Shown in pieces: positions 15,116 to 23,283 of a DNA stretch of 64,000 nucleotides. The position numbers were made by a program, and so were the translations under genes. Every line of letters starts with the position of its first letter. Position 1 is the stretch's first letter. The notes beneath the pieces are model-generated. The model worked only from the letters and a program-made list of their open reading frames with translations, made no database searches and was not told where the DNA came from. This DNA is from DATMER01 sp963741305 (GTDB lineage: Bacteria; Acidobacteriota; Thermoanaerobaculia; Multivoradales; UBA5704), in assembly GCA_963741305.1 (NCBI GenBank), contig CAVUHL010000003.1:6448001-6512000 (forward strand), read 5' to 3'.

Positions 15116-15865
15116 CTAAGGTACCACAACCAACGGATAAGACACGGTCTCCAGGATCAGGCCATGGGCCGGTGCGGTGGGTCCGGCCGCAGAGCGGGGC
15201 CGGCCGGAGAGGAGGTCGGCAAGCTCTTCCGGACCGCGCCGGCCGAGGCCCACCTCGATCAACGTCCCCACCAGAGCACGAACCATGCCGCGCAGGAAGC
15301 CCTCCCCTGTGATCGTAAAGCGCAGCTCCTCGCCTTGCTCCGCCCAGCCGGCGGCGAAGATGCGGCGGAACGGCTGGCCATGGCTGCCTCCTGCCAGGGC
15401 AAACGCCGAGAAGTCGTGCCTTCCAGGAAGAAGAGAGGCCGCCGACTCCATCCGGGCGAGGTCGATCTTCGCCGGAACCTGGACGGCGAACGGCGCATCC
15501 AGGGGAGAGAGCACCTCGGCCCGGCTCAGCCGGTAGCTGTACTCCTTGCTCGAGGCGCTCTTGCGGGCATGGAAGCCCTCGTCCACCAACTCGGCGGCCA
15601 TCACCCGGACGTCCTCGGGCAGGTGCCGGTTGACCCCATGAACCAGGGCCCGGTGAGGAAACGGGCGGGGGAGGTCCAGGTGGGCGACCTGCCCCCGGGC
15701 ATGGACTCCCGCGTCGGTACGGCTCGCCCCCGTTACCCGGATCGGGGAGCTCACCAGCTTGGCGACTGCGTCCTCCAAGACCTCCTGCACGGTCAAGGCG
15801 TTTTCCTGGCGTTGCCAGCCGGCGTAGTTGTCGCCGCGGTAAGAGATTGTGAGCTTGGCCCTCAC
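15116..15865 (-). CDS. truA: tRNA pseudouridine(38-40) synthase TruA
   Basis: A 249-residue pseudouridine synthase modifying the tRNA anticodon stem-loop. The catalytic Asp is D51 in GASRTDAGVHA, with YRGDNYAGWQRQ at the N-terminus and GEGFLRGMVRALVGTL near the end. The start is GTG 15865, whose bases belong to the palindromic repeat at 15859-15919 and overlap the upstream TGA (GTGA). Translation is therefore probably coupled to the mannosyltransferase gene. Full length for the family. Confidence 0.93.
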   Translation of the reverse strand: MRAKLTISYRGDNYAGWQRQENALTVQEVLEDAVAKLVSSPIRVTGASRTDAGVHARGQVAHLDLPRPFPHRALVHGVNRHLPEDVRVMAAELVDEGFHARKSASSKEYSYRLSRAEVLSPLDAPFAVQVPAKIDLARMESAASLLPGRHDFSAFALAGGSHGQPFRRIFAAGWAEQGEELRFTITGEGFLRGMVRALVGTLIEVGLGRRGPEELADLLSGRPRSAAGPTAPAHGLILETVSYPLVVVP

Positions 15866-15919
15866 CCCCCGACCCCCTCTCCCGGTCCCCCGAGCACACC
15901 CTCCCCGGGAGAGGGGGAG
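15859..15919. repeat. Palindromic repeat (CCCTCACC...GGGAGAGGG) inside coding sequence
   Basis: CCCTCACCCCCCGACCCC leads into a CTCTCCC...GGGAGAG palindrome. Near-copies lie at 26413-26468 and, inverted, 26511-26571. Here the repeat encodes the last residues of the mannosyltransferase (PSPGEG...GGPGEG) and supplies the truA start codon. Confidence 0.75.
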
Positions 15920-17247
15920 ACTTGCAGGAGCAAGAGGAAACCGAAGGGCACCCAGATCGCCAGGAATACCCAGGGCCACAACGGAGCCTGGTAGCTGAGC
16001 AGGATCAAACCCGAAAGCACCAGCCATGCCCGCTGCCGGAGGAGCGCCGCCCAGGGGAGCACCCACAGGAGATACCAGGGGTAGACCGTGGCCGAAAGGA
16101 GCAGGAGAGTGCCAAAAAGGCGTCCCGTTCCGGCGATGGGGTCGGTCTCCCGGAGCGAGCGCAGGACCGCCGCGGCCATCCCGGCGGCGAGGAGGAGCTT
16201 CGCCAGGAGCTGGGGATACAGGTAGGGATAGATCCAATCCCAGGCGTACCACATCTCCGTCCGGCGCTCCAAAGCCTCCAACCCCCGGGCGAGCGCCGGG
16301 GCAAGCCCGGCGGTATCCATCAGGCGCCAGAGCGGCTCATAGATTGGACCGTTGAACTCCCAGGAGAGTCCGTAGGCAAGAAGGCCGGGCGGAATCCCCC
16401 CGGTCGCGGCGATCACCGGAAGGCCCGCGGCCGCGATCAGGACGGCCGCCGTTCCCAGGAGCCGGAAACCGCTTTGGCGCGTCCACATGGGGAGAGCCGC
16501 GACCGGAAGGATCTTGGCGAGGGCACCGGCCGCGGCCCACATTCCTGAGAGCGCCTCCTTCCCCCGGGTCAGGGCGAGCACCGCTCCCACCGTCGCCGCC
16601 ACTCCCAGGGCGTCGACATGCCCCATCCCGGACACTTCGAGGAGGACGAGCGGGTTCCAGGCGTACCAGGCGACCCGCCCCTCGGGGAGCCTCCTCTGGC
16701 GGGCGAGACGGAGGAGCAGGGCGCAGGCCCCCAGGTCGGCGGCGGTGGCCAGGAGCTTCCATCCCAGGAGCGGAAACGGCAGCCTGCTAGCTATACTGAA
16801 CAGCGTTATCGACAGTGGCGGGTACACCGTCGGGATCTCGGTATGGGGCAGGCGCTGCCACAACTCGTCGCGAAAAGGGATAAGCTCGGGGGCCGCCGGC
16901 GGCAGGGCATAGGGATTCAGGCCGGCCCGGGCGACCCGCCCGTCCCAGAGGTAGCGCAGCGCGTCGTCCGACAGCGTCAGCGGCAAAAGCAGCAGCGGCA
17001 GTCTCAGCAGCAAGGACCCGAGGAGGATCGCCCTGCCGGGGAGCGCGGCCGTTTCGAGGCGGCGGGATATGAAGGCGAGCCAGAGGAAGCCCGAGGCAAG
17101 AAGAGCGAGAGTGAGCGGAAGCCGATGAGAAAGATCCGAGACAAGGGCCAAGCCCAGGGTCAGACCGAGGAGCGGGAGCGCCAGGACGGCTTGGCGATAG
17201 GAGCTTTGCCGGGATGAGCTTTCCGGGTGCAGGGATCCTGCTGACAA
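15862..17247 (-). CDS. GT-C fold polyprenol-dependent mannosyltransferase-like membrane protein
   Basis: A polytopic protein of about 461 residues with ten or more hydrophobic helices. The SDDALRYLWDGRVARAGLNPYALPP segment gives the acidic loop-1 motif of GT-C enzymes (DUF2029/GT87-like), and YPPLSI and GHVDALG are also typical. Such enzymes move mannose from a polyprenyl-phosphate donor to glycolipids or polymers outside the inner membrane. The frame opens at TTG 17247, overlapping the divergent GT2 gene by 34 bp; the true start may be slightly downstream. The last ~20 residues are encoded by the inserted repeat at 15859-15919. Confidence 0.78.
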   Translation of the reverse strand: MSAGSLHPESSSRQSSYRQAVLALPLLGLTLGLALVSDLSHRLPLTLALLASGFLWLAFISRRLETAALPGRAILLGSLLLRLPLLLLPLTLSDDALRYLWDGRVARAGLNPYALPPAAPELIPFRDELWQRLPHTEIPTVYPPLSITLFSIASRLPFPLLGWKLLATAADLGACALLLRLARQRRLPEGRVAWYAWNPLVLLEVSGMGHVDALGVAATVGAVLALTRGKEALSGMWAAAGALAKILPVAALPMWTRQSGFRLLGTAAVLIAAAGLPVIAATGGIPPGLLAYGLSWEFNGPIYEPLWRLMDTAGLAPALARGLEALERRTEMWYAWDWIYPYLYPQLLAKLLLAAGMAAAVLRSLRETDPIAGTGRLFGTLLLLSATVYPWYLLWVLPWAALLRQRAWLVLSGLILLSYQAPLWPWVFLAIWVPFGFLLLLQVSPSPGEGVLGGPGEGVGG

Positions 17248-18728
17248 TCTATTACCTCGTCCTGGGAGTCCTCGCCTTCTACGGCCTGCACCGCCTGGCC
17301 CTGGTGATGGTGTACCTGAGGACGCGCCAGCGCGTTCGGCCCCGCCCTGCCGATCCGCTGGAGTGGCCCGTGGTCACGGTGCAGCTCCCACTCTACAACG
17401 AGATGTACGTGGCCCAGCGGCTCATCGAGGCCGTCTGCCGGCTCGATTACCCGCGCGACCGGCTGGAGATCCAAGTCCTCGACGACTCGACCGACGAGAC
17501 CACAGGCATCGTCGCCCGGGTGGTGGAAGAGCAGCGCCGCCTCGGGATCGACATCCACCACCTCCACCGGACCGACCGCCGCGGCTTCAAGGCTGGAGCG
17601 CTGGCAGCCGGCCTCGAACGGGCCCGGGGCGGCCTGATCGCCATCTTCGACGCCGACTTCGTGCCGCAGCCCGAGTTCCTCCGCGAAGCCGTGCCCCACT
17701 TCTCCGATCCGGGGCTGGGCATGGTCCAGGGGAGCTGGGCGCACATCAACCGGGGTTACTCGCTGCTCACCCGAGCCCAGGCCATCCTCCTGGACGGCCA
17801 CTTCCTGATCGAGCACACGGCGCGCAACCGGGGCGGCTGCTTCTTCAACTTCAACGGCACGGCCGGGGTCTGGAGGCGCGAGGCCATCCTCCTGCCGGGC
17901 GGCTGGCAGCACGACACTTTGACCGAAGACCTCGACCTCTCCTACCGGGCGCAGCTCGCGGGCTGGAAGTTCCTCTACCTGCCGGATTTGGCGGTCCCCT
18001 CGGAGCTGCCGGTGGACATCAACGGCTTCAAGGGGCAGCAGTACCGTTGGACCAAGGGCTCGGTCCAGACCGGCCGCAAGCTCCTGGGCCGGATCCTGCG
18101 CGCGCCGCTGCCCTGGAAAGTGAAGTTCGAGGCCTTCGTCCACCTGACCAACAACACCAGCTACGCGCTGATGGTGGTCATGGCGCTCCTGATCTTCCCG
18201 GCCATGCTCATCCGCGCCGATTCCACCTGGTGGGACATGCTGGTCATCGACCTGCCGCTCTTCCTGGCGGCGACGGCCTCGGTCCTGATCTTCTACATGG
18301 CGAGCCAGTCCGCGGCGGGCCTGGGATGGCGGACGCAGCTGCGCTACCTGCCGGCGGTGATGGGCCTGGGGATCGGGCTGTCGGTGAACAATGCGCGGGC
18401 GGTGCTCTCCGGGCTGTTCCAGCGCGGCGGCACTTTCCATCGCACGCCCAAGTACCGGATCGAGCACCAGGGGGAGGACTGGCTCGAGAAGCGCTACCGC
18501 TCGGGCCGCAACGTCTCGCTCTGGATCGAACTGACCATGGCCCTGTACTTCCTCTCCTGCTTCATCTACGCGGTAGTCCACAAGATGTGGATTTCCCTGC
18601 CCTTCCTTTTCCTCTTCGTCCAGGGCTACAGCTACATGACCGTCCTGGCCCTTCTGCCCGTGCTGCGGGACTTCAGGGCGCGCTCGAACGCCTCGATCAC
18701 AAGAAAAACGGCTCGGGCGCCAGATTAA
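17214..18728 (+). CDS. Cellulose-synthase-like GT2 glycosyltransferase
   Basis: A 504-residue membrane glycosyltransferase. After one N-terminal helix the GT2 domain shows DDSTD, DADFVPQPEF, TEDLDLSYRA and QQYRWTKG, i.e. the D, DxD, TED and QxxRW motifs of processive beta-glycan synthases. Four or five C-terminal transmembrane helices follow. The closest pattern I know is the bacterial CESA/beta-mannan synthase-like subgroup; donor and product are not readable. Start ATG 17214 with AGGAG upstream. It overlaps the divergent GT-C gene, so the two may act in one glycan or glycolipid pathway. Confidence 0.88.
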   Translation: MSFPGAGILLTIYYLVLGVLAFYGLHRLALVMVYLRTRQRVRPRPADPLEWPVVTVQLPLYNEMYVAQRLIEAVCRLDYPRDRLEIQVLDDSTDETTGIVARVVEEQRRLGIDIHHLHRTDRRGFKAGALAAGLERARGGLIAIFDADFVPQPEFLREAVPHFSDPGLGMVQGSWAHINRGYSLLTRAQAILLDGHFLIEHTARNRGGCFFNFNGTAGVWRREAILLPGGWQHDTLTEDLDLSYRAQLAGWKFLYLPDLAVPSELPVDINGFKGQQYRWTKGSVQTGRKLLGRILRAPLPWKVKFEAFVHLTNNTSYALMVVMALLIFPAMLIRADSTWWDMLVIDLPLFLAATASVLIFYMASQSAAGLGWRTQLRYLPAVMGLGIGLSVNNARAVLSGLFQRGGTFHRTPKYRIEHQGEDWLEKRYRSGRNVSLWIELTMALYFLSCFIYAVVHKMWISLPFLFLFVQGYSYMTVLALLPVLRDFRARSNASITRKTARAPD

Positions 18729-18921
18729 CGGCTCGTCCCGTAGCCGGCGGACGCAAGCTCGTCAACGACGGATTTTCTTCGTAGCTCACGGCTTCGGGGC
18801 GTAAAACAAGGACAGATCCCTCTGCCCGAGCGGTTCGTGCCGTAATCGAAGGCTTCAGGCGTACCCTTTGCAGCTTTTGCGGGAACCGGAAGGCTCCGGA
18901 GTCCGTCCAAGGGTAAGGGGC

Positions 18922-18927
18922 TAAAAT
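18922..18927 (+). promoter_or_regulatory. -10 box TAAAAT of the GNAT gene, leaderless-type
   Basis: TAAAAT ends 8 nt before ATG 18936. The ~195 bp upstream (18729-18921) holds no other feature I recognise. Confidence 0.45.
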
Positions 18928-18935
18928 AAGTCGTT

Positions 18936-19502
18936 ATGGCCTTCATGGAGCGCATCCAACCCCAGGAAGTCACCTTGCGGCCGGCCGTGCCGCGGGATGC
19001 GGACCTGCTGCGCCAATGGCGGGCGGAGCCCAGCGTCCGGCGCTATCAGCCGCTGAACGAGCTGCCGACGGCGCAGCTCCGGGCGGACGTGGCGAGCCAG
19101 CGGATGCCCGACCTCTACCGCGGCCGGGGCGAGAAGTTCCAGTGGATCGTACAGGTAGATGGCGAGGCGGCCGGCTGGATCACGCTGGTGGTCAGCAACT
19201 GGGAGCACGGCCTGGCCGAGGTCGGCTACGCGCTCACCACCACCTTCCAGGGGCAGGGGGTGATGACCGACGCCCTGCAAGTGCTCCTCGACGACCTCTT
19301 CCTGAACACCCTCCTGGAAAGGGTCGAGGCCCGCTGTGCCGTCGAAAACCTGGGCTCGCAAAAGGTCCTGGAGAAGAACGGCTTCCAGCGCGAAGGCCAC
19401 CTCAAAGGCTACTTCAAGCTCCGTGGCCGGAGAGTGGACAACTACCTCTTCGGCCTGCTTCGGGACGACTACCTCGCCCGCCGGCGGGGGCCGGGGCGGT
19501 AG
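18936..19502 (+). CDS. GNAT family N-acetyltransferase (RimJ/RimL-like)
   Basis: A 188-residue acetyl-CoA-dependent acetyltransferase. LRPAVPRDADLLRQWR is the usual first strand/helix, EVGYALTTTFQGQGVMTDAL is the acetyl-CoA binding loop (Q/R-x-x-G-x-G/A), and ARCAVENLGSQKVLEKNGFQREG is the RimJ/L C-terminal signature. The substrate amine is unknown, perhaps a protein N-terminus. It lacks an SD and follows a -10 box directly. It ends 3 bp before the convergent uvrD stop. Confidence 0.87.
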   Translation: MAFMERIQPQEVTLRPAVPRDADLLRQWRAEPSVRRYQPLNELPTAQLRADVASQRMPDLYRGRGEKFQWIVQVDGEAAGWITLVVSNWEHGLAEVGYALTTTFQGQGVMTDALQVLLDDLFLNTLLERVEARCAVENLGSQKVLEKNGFQREGHLKGYFKLRGRRVDNYLFGLLRDDYLARRRGPGR

Positions 19503-19505
19503 GCC

Positions 19506-21827
19506 CTACAGCATCTCCAGGTTCGCGAACTTCGCCACCAGCTTCCTTTTCCCCGCCTTCTCGAAGAAGACGGTGATCCTCGTCTCTTCTCCCTGACCCT
19601 CCATCTCCAGGACCACTCCGGCGCCGAGGGTCGGGTGGCGGACGCGGCTGCCGCGCTTGATCGGACGCCGGGGCACGGCGCTTTCGTCCGGCACGGGCAC
19701 CACGGTGCGGCCGGTTGGCTGGGGACGGGGGGTGTATGGAGACGGAACCGAAGGACGGGGGGCGGGCTGGAACGAAGATGAGCGCGCTGGCGCCGGAGCT
19801 GCCTGCGGGGGTGCGGCCTGGCCGAAGAAGGAGTAGATGCCCTGGGCGCGCTCGGTCACCCGGCCCGACAGGTAGAGGTCGGGGCTGTGGTGGACATCCA
19901 CGAGCTGGTCCGGCAGCTCTTGCAGGAACGGCGACTCCATCTGGTCCTGATAGCGGCCGGCGATGCGGCGCCTCCGGCAGCAGGTCAGGTACAGCTTCTC
20001 CCGCGCCCGGGTCATCCCCACGTAGAGCAGGCGGCGCTCCTCCTCGATATCGTCCCTCGCGCCCTGGGAGTTGAAATGCGGGAGGAGCCCTTCCTCGAGG
20101 CCTGCCACGGTCACTGCCTTGAATTCCAGACCCTTGGCGCTGTGCAGGGTCATCAGGGAGACTCCCTTCTCCACCTGTAGCGAATCGAGGTCGGTCACCA
20201 GGGCTATGTGGTCGAGGAAGGCGGTCAGGAGGTCGTCGTCCCCCTGGTTGTAGCTGCTCGATTCGGTGAACTCCTGGGCGGCGGAGAGGAACTCCTGGAT
20301 GTTCTCCAGCCGGGCGACGTCGTCCGGGTCGTCCTGGTTGTAGAGCTTGGCGTAGCCGGTGTCATCGAGCAGCCGGTCGAGCAGGGCGGGCAGCGGCAAG
20401 CCCTGAGACGCCTCCTGGAGGCCCACGATCAGGTCGCGGAACTTGCGCAGGGCCGTGGCGCTGCGGGCAGGTAGGGTGCCGAGGTCGTCCAGGTAGAGGA
20501 CGTCCCAGATCGGCTGGCCGAGCTGGACCGCCCGGTCGCGCAGCAGCTCCAGGGTGGACTTGCCGATGCTCCGCGGCGGCTGGTTGATGATCCGGCCCAG
20601 TGAGAAATTGTCCCGCGGATTGCGCAGCACCCGCAGGTAGGCGACAAGGTCCTTGATCTCGGCCCGGTCGTAGAAGCGGACGCCGCCGACCAGCGAGTAG
20701 GGGATCTCGCGCTTGAGCAGCTCGTCTTCGATCGCCCGGGTCTGGGCGTTGGTGCGCACCAGGACCGCGAGGTCCCCGAGCTTGTACTGGTGGCGGAGCT
20801 TCTGGATGCGGTCCACGATCCAGTTGGCCTCGTCGCCCTCATCCGTGGCCTTGTAGAGCTCAGCCTTGGGACCGGCGCCGTGCTCGGTCCACAGGCGCTT
20901 GCCCCGGCGGTGGACGTTGTTGGCGATGAGCGCGCCGGAGACGTCGAGGATGGTCTGCGTGGAGCGGTAGTTGCGCTCCAGCTTGCGCACCGCGGCGCCG
21001 GGGAAGGTCGCCTCGAAGTCGAGGATGTTGTCGAGGTCCGCGCCGCGCCAGCGGTAGATCCCCTGGTCCTCGTCGCCCACGGCCGTGAGGTTGCCGTTCG
21101 GGCCGATCAGCTCCTGGATGAGCCGGAGCTGGGCATGGTTCGTGTCCTGGTACTCGTCCACCAGGAGGTACCGGGTGCGGCGGCGGATCCGGTCCTTGAC
21201 CTCCGGATCGTGGGAGAGGAGCTTGACCGACAGCGTCAGGAGGTCGTCGAAGTCCACGCCGGAGGCCTGGGCGAGGAGGCCCTGGTACTTCCGGTAGAGG
21301 GAGGCGACCTTCTTCTCGAAGAAGTTGGTGGCGGCCGACTCGTAGGCGGCGGGCTCGATGAGCTTGTTCTTGGCGCCGCTGATCTGCGAGAGCACCGAGC
21401 GGGGCGAGAAGGCGGTCTCGGACAACCCCTCGGCCGAGAGCGCCTGCTTGACCAGGCCGAGTTGGTCGGACGTGTCGAGGATGGCGAAGTCCCGCCGCAG
21501 GCCGACCCTCTCGCCGTAGCGGCGGAGCAGGATGAGGCCGTAGCGGTGGAAAGTGCCCACGGAAGTAGGGAGCGGATGGAGGCCGAGGAGCTCCTCGACC
21601 CGCTCGCGCATCTCGGCCGCCGCCTTGTTGGTGAAGGTCATGGCGGCGATGTGGCCGGGATCGACTCCGCGCTCCTCCACGAGCCAGGCGATGCGGTAGG
21701 TAATAACGCGGGTCTTGCCCGATCCGGCACCGGCGAGGACGAGCTGAGGGCCGTCGCCATGGGTCACGGCGGCGATCTGGTCGGGGTTGAGCTGCTTCTC
21801 GAGGTCCTGAGTGGTGGTCCGTCTCAC
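19506..21827 (-). CDS. UvrD/PcrA-type superfamily 1 DNA helicase
   Basis: A 773-residue SF1A 3'-5' helicase for repair and clearing of recombination or transcription intermediates. Motifs in order: Q-motif LNPDQIAAV, Walker A GAGSGKTR, motif Ia AMTFTNKAAAEM, TFHRYG, Walker B VDEYQDTN, GDEDQGIYRWRGA, ERNYRST, TLHSAKGLEF and LLYVGMTRAREKLYL. The C-terminal 130 residues form a Pro-rich linker and a PcrA-like Tudor domain (RGSRVRHPTLGAGVVLEMEG). The GTG start follows TAGAAA by 8 nt. PcrA is the best match, but UvrD cannot be excluded. Confidence 0.95.
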   Translation of the reverse strand: MRRTTTQDLEKQLNPDQIAAVTHGDGPQLVLAGAGSGKTRVITYRIAWLVEERGVDPGHIAAMTFTNKAAAEMRERVEELLGLHPLPTSVGTFHRYGLILLRRYGERVGLRRDFAILDTSDQLGLVKQALSAEGLSETAFSPRSVLSQISGAKNKLIEPAAYESAATNFFEKKVASLYRKYQGLLAQASGVDFDDLLTLSVKLLSHDPEVKDRIRRRTRYLLVDEYQDTNHAQLRLIQELIGPNGNLTAVGDEDQGIYRWRGADLDNILDFEATFPGAAVRKLERNYRSTQTILDVSGALIANNVHRRGKRLWTEHGAGPKAELYKATDEGDEANWIVDRIQKLRHQYKLGDLAVLVRTNAQTRAIEDELLKREIPYSLVGGVRFYDRAEIKDLVAYLRVLRNPRDNFSLGRIINQPPRSIGKSTLELLRDRAVQLGQPIWDVLYLDDLGTLPARSATALRKFRDLIVGLQEASQGLPLPALLDRLLDDTGYAKLYNQDDPDDVARLENIQEFLSAAQEFTESSSYNQGDDDLLTAFLDHIALVTDLDSLQVEKGVSLMTLHSAKGLEFKAVTVAGLEEGLLPHFNSQGARDDIEEERRLLYVGMTRAREKLYLTCCRRRRIAGRYQDQMESPFLQELPDQLVDVHHSPDLYLSGRVTERAQGIYSFFGQAAPPQAAPAPARSSSFQPAPRPSVPSPYTPRPQPTGRTVVPVPDESAVPRRPIKRGSRVRHPTLGAGVVLEMEGQGEETRITVFFEKAGKRKLVAKFANLEML

Positions 21828-21835
21828 GGGGGGAG

Positions 21836-21841
21836 TTTCTA
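21836..21841 (-). promoter_or_regulatory. -10 box TAGAAA of the helicase gene, leaderless-type
   Basis: TAGAAA on the minus strand ends 8 nt before GTG 21827; no SD is present. Confidence 0.4.
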
Positions 21842-21853
21842 CGACGGGAGGGT

Positions 21854-21991
21854 GGATGGCAAGGGCGCCCCGTCTTCGGATATATTTCCCGCCTTATCGA
21901 AACGGAAGCCGGAGGGCGGCATGGGATCAAGGCACCCCTGGGAGATCACCCTGCGGGAGTTCGTGGAGAAGGTGCGGCGGGATTATGGGAT
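21854..21991. repeat. 138-bp direct repeat, copy 1 (paired with 22531-22668)
   Basis: Nearly identical to 22531-22668 (I see one mismatch, CGAAACGG against CGAGACGG). It covers the upstream region with GGATATATTT, the SD GGAGG and the first ~23 codons of the small gene at 21921. Confidence 0.9.
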
Positions 21992-22169
21992 GGAGATCAA
22001 CGTCTCTCCGCTCCTTGGGAAGAGGCTTGTCTTCGAGGGAGAAGGAGATAGGCTGACCGTTTTGACCAAGCTGGAGCTGGACGAGGTGCTCCCACTCAAC
22101 ATACTTCGCATCCTGTGCAGACTGTATGGAGTTCCGCCGCTCGACTTCTTCCTGGACCCGGAGGATTGA
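21921..22169 (+). CDS. HicA-like small protein without the catalytic His, copy 1
   Basis: An 82-residue protein with GGAGG 5 nt before the ATG. The C-terminal half (LVFEGEGDRLTVL, then LPLNILRILCRLYGVPPLDF) parallels the beta-strands and last helix of HicA mRNA interferases, but the G-S-H catalytic position reads E-G-D. It is therefore HicA-like by pattern only and unlikely to be an active nuclease. It faces a HicB-like gene convergently with a 6-bp gap, unlike the usual same-strand hicAB order. The first 24 residues are identical to the paralogue at 22598, and the rest diverges. Confidence 0.6.
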   Translation: MGSRHPWEITLREFVEKVRRDYGMEINVSPLLGKRLVFEGEGDRLTVLTKLELDEVLPLNILRILCRLYGVPPLDFFLDPED

Positions 22170-22175
22170 GCCACC

Positions 22176-22463
22176 TCAGGCGGCAAGACGCGTTTCGATG
22201 CTGGGATTCGTCGCTGAAGGTTCCAGCCGAGTCTCGGCCCTCTCGAACATCTCCCAGAACCGCCGGGGAGCCGGTGAATAGCCGTGGAATGGCTGGATAC
22301 CACGTTCGAGGCTGATCTCGATCTGAGCCGTGACTGCCCATTCGAGCTCACCCGGCAGTTCCTCGAGATCCTTGGACACAGCGGCGAAGTCGTACTCAAG
22401 GCACTGCGCCACCCACCAATCACCCTCCTTGAAAACCACGGCTCGAATCCTGTACTCCGGCAT
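22176..22463 (-). CDS. HicB-like small protein, copy 1
   Basis: A 95-residue protein starting MPEYRIRAVVFKEG. The core VVFKEGDWWVAQCLEYDF followed by an amphipathic helix is the partial RNase-H-like HicB fold that normally neutralises HicA. No C-terminal DNA-binding domain is present; instead there is a conserved GYSPAPRRFWEMFE tail shared with the copy at 22846. An AGGAGAG sequence precedes the ATG. Probably an antitoxin or antitoxin-derived protein; its activity is unknown. Confidence 0.65.
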   Translation of the reverse strand: MPEYRIRAVVFKEGDWWVAQCLEYDFAAVSKDLEELPGELEWAVTAQIEISLERGIQPFHGYSPAPRRFWEMFERAETRLEPSATNPSIETRLAA

Positions 22464-22530
22464 GTCTCTCCTCCTCTGTCGCGTCCCGCAACGATTCTAC
22501 TCTCTTCGGAGCGACTCCGGAATCCCGAGC

Positions 22531-22668
22531 GGATGGCAAGGGCGCCCCGTCTTCGGATATATTTCCCGCCTTATCGAGACGGAAGCCGGAGGGCGGCATG
22601 GGATCAAGGCACCCCTGGGAGATCACCCTGCGGGAGTTCGTGGAGAAGGTGCGGCGGGATTATGGGAT
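22531..22668. repeat. 138-bp direct repeat, copy 2
   Basis: Second copy of 21854-21991. Together with the related sequences upstream of the two HicB-like genes (both have CGATTCTACTC and CGACTCCGGAATCCC), it shows that a whole unit of about 680 bp was tandemly duplicated. Confidence 0.9.
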
Positions 22669-22849
22669 CCGGATCGACCCGTCGATCTTCGACACGATCC
22701 TGAGCTACCGGAGAAGAGACGGCCGGGTATACATCCTGCCGCCGCTCGAGTGGGAGGAGGTATTAGAGCCAACCATCCTCTCGGCTCTCTGCATCATCTT
22801 CATCCTGCCGCCAGAGAACTTCGGACTCGATCCGGAAGAGGAGGACTAG
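22598..22849 (+). CDS. HicA-like small protein without the catalytic His, copy 2
   Basis: An 83-residue paralogue of the gene at 21921. Residues 1-23 are the same, while residues 24-83 differ strongly (RIDPSIFDTILSYRRRDGRVYILPPLEWEEVL). The strand/helix layout is kept, and again no GSH motif is seen. Its stop overlaps the stop region of the convergent HicB-like gene by 4 bp. The SD and upstream 67 bp are identical to copy 1, so both copies should be expressed alike. Confidence 0.6.
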   Translation: MGSRHPWEITLREFVEKVRRDYGIRIDPSIFDTILSYRRRDGRVYILPPLEWEEVLEPTILSALCIIFILPPENFGLDPEEED

Positions 22850-23142
22850 GCTGCGACCCGCATCTCGACTTCGGGAGCGAACTCGGGAGCTTCGGCTGAG
22901 TCCGGAAGCGGAGCGGCACGCTCGTACATCTCCCAGAATCGTCGCGGCGCCGGCCCGAAGCCGTTGAAGGGCTCGATCCCGAGCTGCCGGCTGAGGAGGA
23001 TCTGAGCCGTCAGACACTCCAGCAGCACACGGGGCATGTCCTCGATCCTTCGGGTCTGGATGGCATAGCGGTACTCCAGGCACTGAGCCACCCAATGCGT
23101 CCCTTCCTTGAATACCACCGCCCGAATCCTGTACTCCGGCAT
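22846..23142 (-). CDS. HicB-like small protein, copy 2
   Basis: A 98-residue paralogue of 22176-22463. The N-terminus MPEYRIRAVVFKEG and the GFGPAPRRFWEMYERA segment are shared, with divergence in the middle helix (LECLTAQILLSRQLGIEP) and at the tail. The start at ATG 23142 is preceded by GGAGAGG. Divergence matches that of the facing HicA-like partner, which suggests the two pairs have separated in specificity. Confidence 0.65.
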   Translation of the reverse strand: MPEYRIRAVVFKEGTHWVAQCLEYRYAIQTRRIEDMPRVLLECLTAQILLSRQLGIEPFNGFGPAPRRFWEMYERAAPLPDSAEAPEFAPEVEMRVAA

Positions 23143-23253
23143 GCCTCTCCTCCCTCTGTCGCTTCCCGGAACGATTCTACTCCCTTCGCCGCGACTCCGG
23201 AATCCCCGGGCTTCTTCCCGGGTTTTGAGAGGCGCAGCGCTCTGCGCGTGCGT

Positions 23254-23260
23254 ATATAAA
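23254..23260 (+). promoter_or_regulatory. Possible -10 region TATAAA upstream of the AAA+ gene
   Basis: The AT-rich TATATAAATAGT stretch stands out in high-GC sequence and lies about 24 nt before ATG 23284, consistent with a -10 box and a short leader. Confidence 0.45.
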
Positions 23261-23283
23261 TAGTCAGGGGGATTCAAAGAGCC

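Noticed and set aside
18725..18973. Minus-strand frame in the gap before the GNAT gene
   Set aside because: No ribosome site or family pattern, and it overlaps the start of a well-supported gene.
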